This document shows positions 6,117-7,102 of a stretch of DNA of 7,102 bases, one piece after another. The stretch is taken from contig JAAYXC010000041.1 in assembly GCA_012516115.1 (NCBI GenBank), forward strand, positions 1-7,102. The letters run 5' to 3'. Both the position numbers and the translations under genes were made by a program. The DNA is from Bacillota bacterium (GTDB taxonomy: Bacteria; Bacillota; UBA4882; JAAYXC01). The notes beneath the pieces are model-generated. The model did no database searches. It was not told the DNA's origin and worked only from the letters and a program-made list of their open reading frames with translations. Each line of letters begins with the position of its first letter. Position 1 is the first letter of the stretch.

Positions 6117-6428
6117 TCAAGAACCGGCGGCGAGCCCGATGGCGATCCCGCCCACGGCGGCGGCGAAGACGTTATAGAGAAAGGCCAAGACCGCGCCGGC
6201 GGCCCCCAGGACCAGACCCCCCAGGGCGCTGGCCAGGATGAGCCCGAGGATCGCCGTCCCGATCCCGAGGGCCCCCTGGACGGTCCCGATTTCCAGCCCG
6301 AGGTCCTGCAGGCCGTAACCCATGAGCAAAAGCACGACACCGACGATGAGGCTCAAGACAAATCCGGCGCATAGGTTAAATTTGAAGACCGAACCGGCCC
6401 TGATCCGTTTGAGCTCGTGGAACTTCAT
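6117..6428 (-). CDS. small membrane protein, DUF3566-like
   Basis: 103 residues. The N-terminus (MKFHELKRIRAGSVFK) is basic and probably cytoplasmic. It is followed by a membrane segment at about 17-38, a short loop with acidic residues, and a long glycine/alanine-rich hydrophobic stretch at about 52-101 that could span the membrane once or twice. The C-terminal AVLAFLYNVFAAAVGGI resembles the LVYN...GG ending I associate with DUF3566 membrane proteins. That family assignment is from memory and moderate. No catalytic motif is visible and the function is unknown. The start is ATG at 6428 with AGGAGGG about 10 bases upstream. It has its own TATAAT box and terminator, so it is probably a single-gene unit and not part of the peptide transporter operon. 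Confidence 0.8.
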   Translation of the reverse strand: MKFHELKRIRAGSVFKFNLCAGFVLSLIVGVVLLLMGYGLQDLGLEIGTVQGALGIGTAILGLILASALGGLVLGAAGAVLAFLYNVFAAAVGGIAIGLAAGS

Positions 6429-6463
6429 CCCCCGTTCACCCTCCTACGCCTTTGGCCTAACAA

Positions 6464-6469
6464 ATTATA
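6464..6469 (-). promoter_or_regulatory. -10 box for the DUF3566-like gene
   Basis: A perfect TATAAT on the minus strand, about 35 bases before the ATG at 6428, predicts a 5' leader of roughly 29 bases. The -35 position 17 bases upstream (TCAGTT) is a poor match to TTGACA. Confidence 0.5.
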
Positions 6470-6518
6470 TGGCCGCGGCGGAGAAAAACTGACGGCCGGG
6501 GGAGAATATGAAAATATG

Positions 6519-6544
6519 CCGCTCGTCGCTCGGAGAACGAGCGG
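6519..6544 (-). terminator. hairpin downstream of the ATPase pseudogene
   Basis: CCGCTCGT (6519-6526) and ACGAGCGG (6537-6544) are perfect 8-base arms around a 10-base loop. An alternative stem, CGCTCG with CGAGCG inside 6527-6543, would compete with it. On the minus strand the stem is followed by CATATTTTCATATTC, T-rich but broken. It lies about 30 bases after the TAA at 6575, as expected for the old terminator of the pseudogene. A regulatory role for the next gene is the alternative. Confidence 0.45.
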
Positions 6545-6574
6545 AGCTTGAATCCGTGGTATTTTCGTCCTTTG

Positions 6575-7102
6575 TTAACCCGGCGGAAGGCCAGGATGGA
6601 GAGCTAGAATCTTAATCCGCCCACCTCCCACCTTTCCTCTACCCCGCCCGGCCAGGTGGACGGCATCCACCAGATCGTGGGTGACGAAGAGGACGGTCGT
6701 CTTTTTTCCGCCCAGAGATCGCGGAGCTATTCGCCGAACCGGTAAACTCCTCCAGGCCGACCTGGCGAAGGGCCTCCCGGGCCGTCGCCGTCTCTCTTCC
6801 CGCCCCAAACCCGGAACTTCAACCCGAATCCACGTGCTCCTGCGCGGTCAATCAGGGAAAAAGCGCCGGCTCTTGGAAGAGGGGGACGCGGTTCGGCCCG
6901 GCCCCCTCCACCGGCCGGCCTTCGAGGGGACCTCTCCGCGGCTCGGCCGCTCCGGGCCGGCGATGATGGTGAACAAGGTCGACTTGCCGCAGGCGGACGG
7001 CCCGAGGATACAGACGAACTGGCCTTCTTCGATCGGTCGATCCCGGCGAGGGCCTCCAGATGGCCACGGCGAAAGCGAAAACGCCTTCCCACCCCTTTGA
7101 GG
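6575..7102 (-). pseudogene. decayed nitrate/taurine/sulfonate-type ABC transporter ATPase (5' end outside window)
   Basis: Fragments in all three minus-strand frames join into one ABC ATPase of the NrtD/TauB/SsuB type. In order: LKGVGRRF...LEALAGID; after a shift near 7033-7042, EEGQFVCILGPSACGKST with Walker A at 6977-7003; after a shift near 6924-6933, LEGRPVEGAGPNRVPLFQ and EPALFP with the Q-loop; a TGA at 6852-6854 where Trp is expected; LTAQEHVD; shifts near 6826-6830, 6808-6813 and 6778-6784 on either side of FGLKFR, GLGREERRRR and EALRQVGLEEFTGS; then DLWAEK, a shift at the A run near 6705, and TTVLFVTHDLVDAVHLA with the switch His. The part that should carry LSGGQ, Walker B and the D-loop, roughly 50 residues, is missing between about 6712 and 6735. 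The product cannot be functional. The family normally works with a permease and a binding protein; neither is visible here. Confidence 0.85.

Noticed and set aside
6030..6374. Plus-strand open frame of 114 codons opposite the DUF3566-like gene
   Set aside because: Its protein is highly charged and low in complexity, and it runs through the terminator hairpin and the coding sequence on the other strand. It looks like a shadow frame.
6727..7092. Treating each minus-strand frame in 6575-7102 as a separate small gene
   Set aside because: The fragments align in order to a single ATPase with frame changes between them, and each one alone runs into nonsense sequence after the shift.
6681..7100. Plus-strand open frame across the pseudogene region
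   Set aside because: The minus strand shows clear ABC ATPase fragments with Walker A and the switch His. The plus frame has no recognisable motif and is a shadow.

Overview
The window is dominated by a complete oligopeptide (Opp-type) ABC importer cluster. All of it lies on the minus strand, so it reads from right to left. The organism looks like a GC-rich member of the Bacillota (Firmicutes), possibly a clostridial or thermophilic lineage. This rests on strong AGGAGG-type ribosome binding sites 7-10 bases before almost every start, GTG starts, and T-tract terminators. The assignment is tentative. The peptide-binding protein has a plain signal peptide without a lipobox cysteine, which is unusual for a single-membrane Firmicute and leaves a two-membrane lineage open.

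Layout in the direction of transcription: (1) 7102-6575, a decayed ATPase gene of the nitrate/taurine/sulfonate ABC family. It carries at least six frameshifts, a Trp-to-stop change and an internal deletion that removes the ABC signature and Walker B, and it ends near a hairpin at 6519-6544. (2) 6428-6117, an intact gene for a 103-residue membrane protein resembling DUF3566. It has a TATAAT box upstream and a clear intrinsic terminator downstream at 6055-6084. (3) 6054-5856, the upstream region of oppA, with a candidate -10 box, two small palindromes and a short 9-base-period repeat. (4) 5855-4230, oppA, the secreted peptide-binding protein. (5) 4229-3925, a 305-base gap with two consecutive hairpins, the second followed by a T run, and an imperfect inverted repeat built of 9-base CACAGAGAA units. 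(6) 3924-61, oppB, oppC, oppD and oppF, packed with 12 bases or less between genes and very probably co-transcribed. (7) 60-1, non-coding as far as can be seen.

How the genes would work together: OppA captures peptides outside the membrane and delivers them to the OppB-OppC channel, and the OppD and OppF ATPases power import. Both ATPases keep all catalytic motifs, and both carry the four-cysteine C-terminal pattern linked to an iron-sulfur cluster in some DppD/OppD relatives. The hairpins after oppA would let the binding protein be made in excess over the membrane complex.

I see no evidence of a new biological system. The most notable items are the pattern of decay in the ATPase pseudogene and the 9-base-period repeats on both sides of oppA.
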